Assembly (NCBI RefSeq): GCF_900184995.1
Contig: NZ_LT860099.1
Span: 956,269-1,020,268, forward strand
DNA from: Konateibacter massiliensis
Lineage (GTDB): Bacteria; Bacillota; Clostridia; Lachnospirales; Lachnospiraceae
Reading direction: 5' to 3'
DNA length: 64,000 bases
The notes below the pieces were generated by a model, which saw only the letters and a list, made by a program, of their open reading frames with translations, had not been told where the DNA came from and ran no database searches. How positions within the stretch are numbered: position 1 is the stretch's first letter; every line of letters begins with the position of its first letter. The position numbers were made by a program, and so were the translations under genes. Below are positions 62,860-64,000 of the stretch, one piece after another.

Positions 62860-64000
62860 CTATTCCTCCACATTTTCTGCTTCTTCGCTCTCCTCCAAAA
62901 CAATTTTGAAATCAATTGTCCGCAGAATTTTATCTGTGGCCATCACCTCAACCTTGACTTTTTGCCCCAGTTTATAGTGATTGCCGTTCTTTTCTCCTAT
63001 CATCTCATAGGTACTCTCATCATAAAAATAGTAGTCATCCTCAAGTGCCGTAACATGCACCAGACCTTCCACTGTGTTCGGAAGCTCCACATACATACCC
63101 CAACTCGTTATGCTTGAGATAACACCATCGAATATTTCGCCGATTCGTTTCTCCATGTATTCCACTTTTTTAAGCTTTTCCGTCTCACGCTCTGCCTCGT
63201 CCGCTCTTCTCTCCATCGCACTGGATTGTATCGCAACCTCCGGCAAAATCTTTTCGTAATGCTGGATTTTTTTCTCATTCATTCGCCCGCGCAGATTATC
63301 CTTTATAATGCGGTGTATCTGCAAATCAGGATAACGTCTGATTGGAGAGGTAAAATGACAGTAATATGGAGCGGCAAGTCCAAAATGCCCGTTGCTTACC
63401 GTTGCATATTTTGCCTGCTTCATAGAGCGCAGAGTCAGCCTGCTGATAAGCGCTTCCTCCGGCGTGCCGTCAATCTTTTGAAGCAGTTTTTGCAGCTCCT
63501 TCGGGTGTATCTCGTCCTTTGAGGTTTTCAGTCCATAACCGAAGTTCGTGATAAATAATGCCAGCTTTTGAATTTTTTCCGGGTCCGGATTATCATGGAC
63601 ACGATAAACAAACGGAAGTTCCTGCCAGAAATAATCCTGCGCTACCGTCTCGTTTGCCGCAAGCATAAAGTCTTCAATTATTTTCGTTGCCACATTTCTA
63701 TCATAAGCCTTTATCTCTACCGGTTTTCCTTGTTCATCCAAAATAATCTTGGATTCTGGGAAATCAAAGTCGATGGAGCCTCTCTGTCTTCTTTTTTCAC
63801 GCAGTATCTCTGCCAATTCCTGCATCAGCTCAAACATCGGAATGAGCTCCTTGTACTCATTCATCTCTGCCTCGTCCTTGTCCTCCAATATCTTTTTCAC
63901 GCTTGTATAAGTCATTCGTCTGTCTACCTTAATAACAGTCTCTGCAATTCTGTGATCAACGACATTTCCTTTTGCATCGATTGTCATCATACAGCTCAAT
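62860..64000 (-). CDS. rnr: ribonuclease R, partial (5' end outside window)
   Basis: About 380 C-terminal codons are present and the frame continues past the window edge. The RNB catalytic domain is visible (GHFGLAAPYYCHFTSPIRRYPDL, with SPIRRYPD as the classic motif), followed by an S1 domain (GEIFDGVISSITSWGMYVEL). RNase R is a 3'-5' exonuclease that also degrades tagged, nonstop mRNAs. The rnr-smpB-ssrA order is standard in Firmicutes. Confidence 0.96.
   Translation of the reverse strand, partial: LSCMMTIDAKGNVVDHRIAETVIKVDRRMTYTSVKKILEDKDEAEMNEYKELIPMFELMQELAEILREKRRQRGSIDFDFPESKIILDEQGKPVEIKAYDRNVATKIIEDFMLAANETVAQDYFWQELPFVYRVHDNPDPEKIQKLALFITNFGYGLKTSKDEIHPKELQKLLQKIDGTPEEALISRLTLRSMKQAKYATVSNGHFGLAAPYYCHFTSPIRRYPDLQIHRIIKDNLRGRMNEKKIQHYEKILPEVAIQSSAMERRADEAERETEKLKKVEYMEKRIGEIFDGVISSITSWGMYVELPNTVEGLVHVTALEDDYYFYDESTYEMIGEKNGNHYKLGQKVKVEVMATDKILRTIDFKIVLEESEEAENVEE

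Overview
The window looks like chromosome of an anaerobic low-G+C Firmicute of the class Clostridia, most likely a gut Lachnospiraceae member. Reasons: a 1180-residue pyruvate:ferredoxin oxidoreductase, a glycyl-radical enzyme with its activase, the clostridial order flavoprotein-cmk-ispH-rpsA, T-box leaders, strong GGAGG ribosome binding sites, and a cell-wall protein with about 16 YYF-type repeats. All names rest on reading motifs; no database search was possible.

Layout. 0-5.7 kb: the end of a polytopic membrane protein, a MIF-like protein, a lytic transglycosylase, and an iron-complex/cobalamin-type ABC importer whose permease carries a one-base frameshift. 5.7-8.9 kb: nadA-nadB-nadC for de novo NAD synthesis. 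9-11.4 kb: two G3E (CobW-like) GTPases, one with a long histidine-rich tandem repeat and one fused to a DUF1980/TIGR03943-like domain. 11.5-13.9 kb: rhamnose isomerase and an AraC-type regulator. 14.2-16.2 kb: an RNase H-like nuclease and CheR. 16.3-22.3 kb: rpsA, ispH, cmk, HI0933-type flavoprotein, RpiR regulator, a lipoprotein and a DUF6483-like protein. 22.4-23.2 kb: an IS200-type insertion sequence. 23.3-26.8 kb: nifJ. 27-32.7 kb: two large secreted proteins (choline-binding-like repeats plus SleB-like hydrolase; LRR, InlB repeat, FN3 and a glycosidase-like domain). 32.8-35.1 kb: a degenerate sirtuin and a cluster of small proteins. 35.1-38.4 kb: glycyl-radical dehydratase and activase. 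38.5-47.1 kb: uppP, a heterodimeric ABC exporter, L,D-transpeptidase, a chemoreceptor, greA. 47.3-54.3 kb: DUF3048 lipoprotein, leuS and trpD each behind a T-box, cysK. 54.5-59.9 kb: amidase, serine hydrolase, lipoprotein, two-component system and very small genes. 60.5-64 kb: a second degenerate sirtuin, a helical-bundle protein, tmRNA, smpB and the end of rnr.

Functional links. rhaA makes the rhamnulose that is eventually cleaved to lactaldehyde, which can be reduced to 1,2-propanediol; the glycyl-radical enzyme at 36-38 kb keeps the residues of B12-independent glycerol/propanediol dehydratases, so it may act on that product. rnr, smpB and ssrA form a trans-translation and RNA-decay block. 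uppP, the L,D-transpeptidase and several hydrolases serve the envelope.

The most unusual signal is a dispersed family of structured intergenic repeats (about 8.9, 14.0, 32.8, 51.1, 53.0 and 60.0 kb, plus a fragment at 55.1 kb). Two copies lie directly behind the T-box terminators of leuS and trpD, inside the 5' leaders, and differ from each other by compensatory base changes. Other items to follow up are the two sirtuin paralogues that both lack the catalytic histidine, the small Cys/Gly-rich protein cluster, and two tiny genes of 48 and 22 codons.
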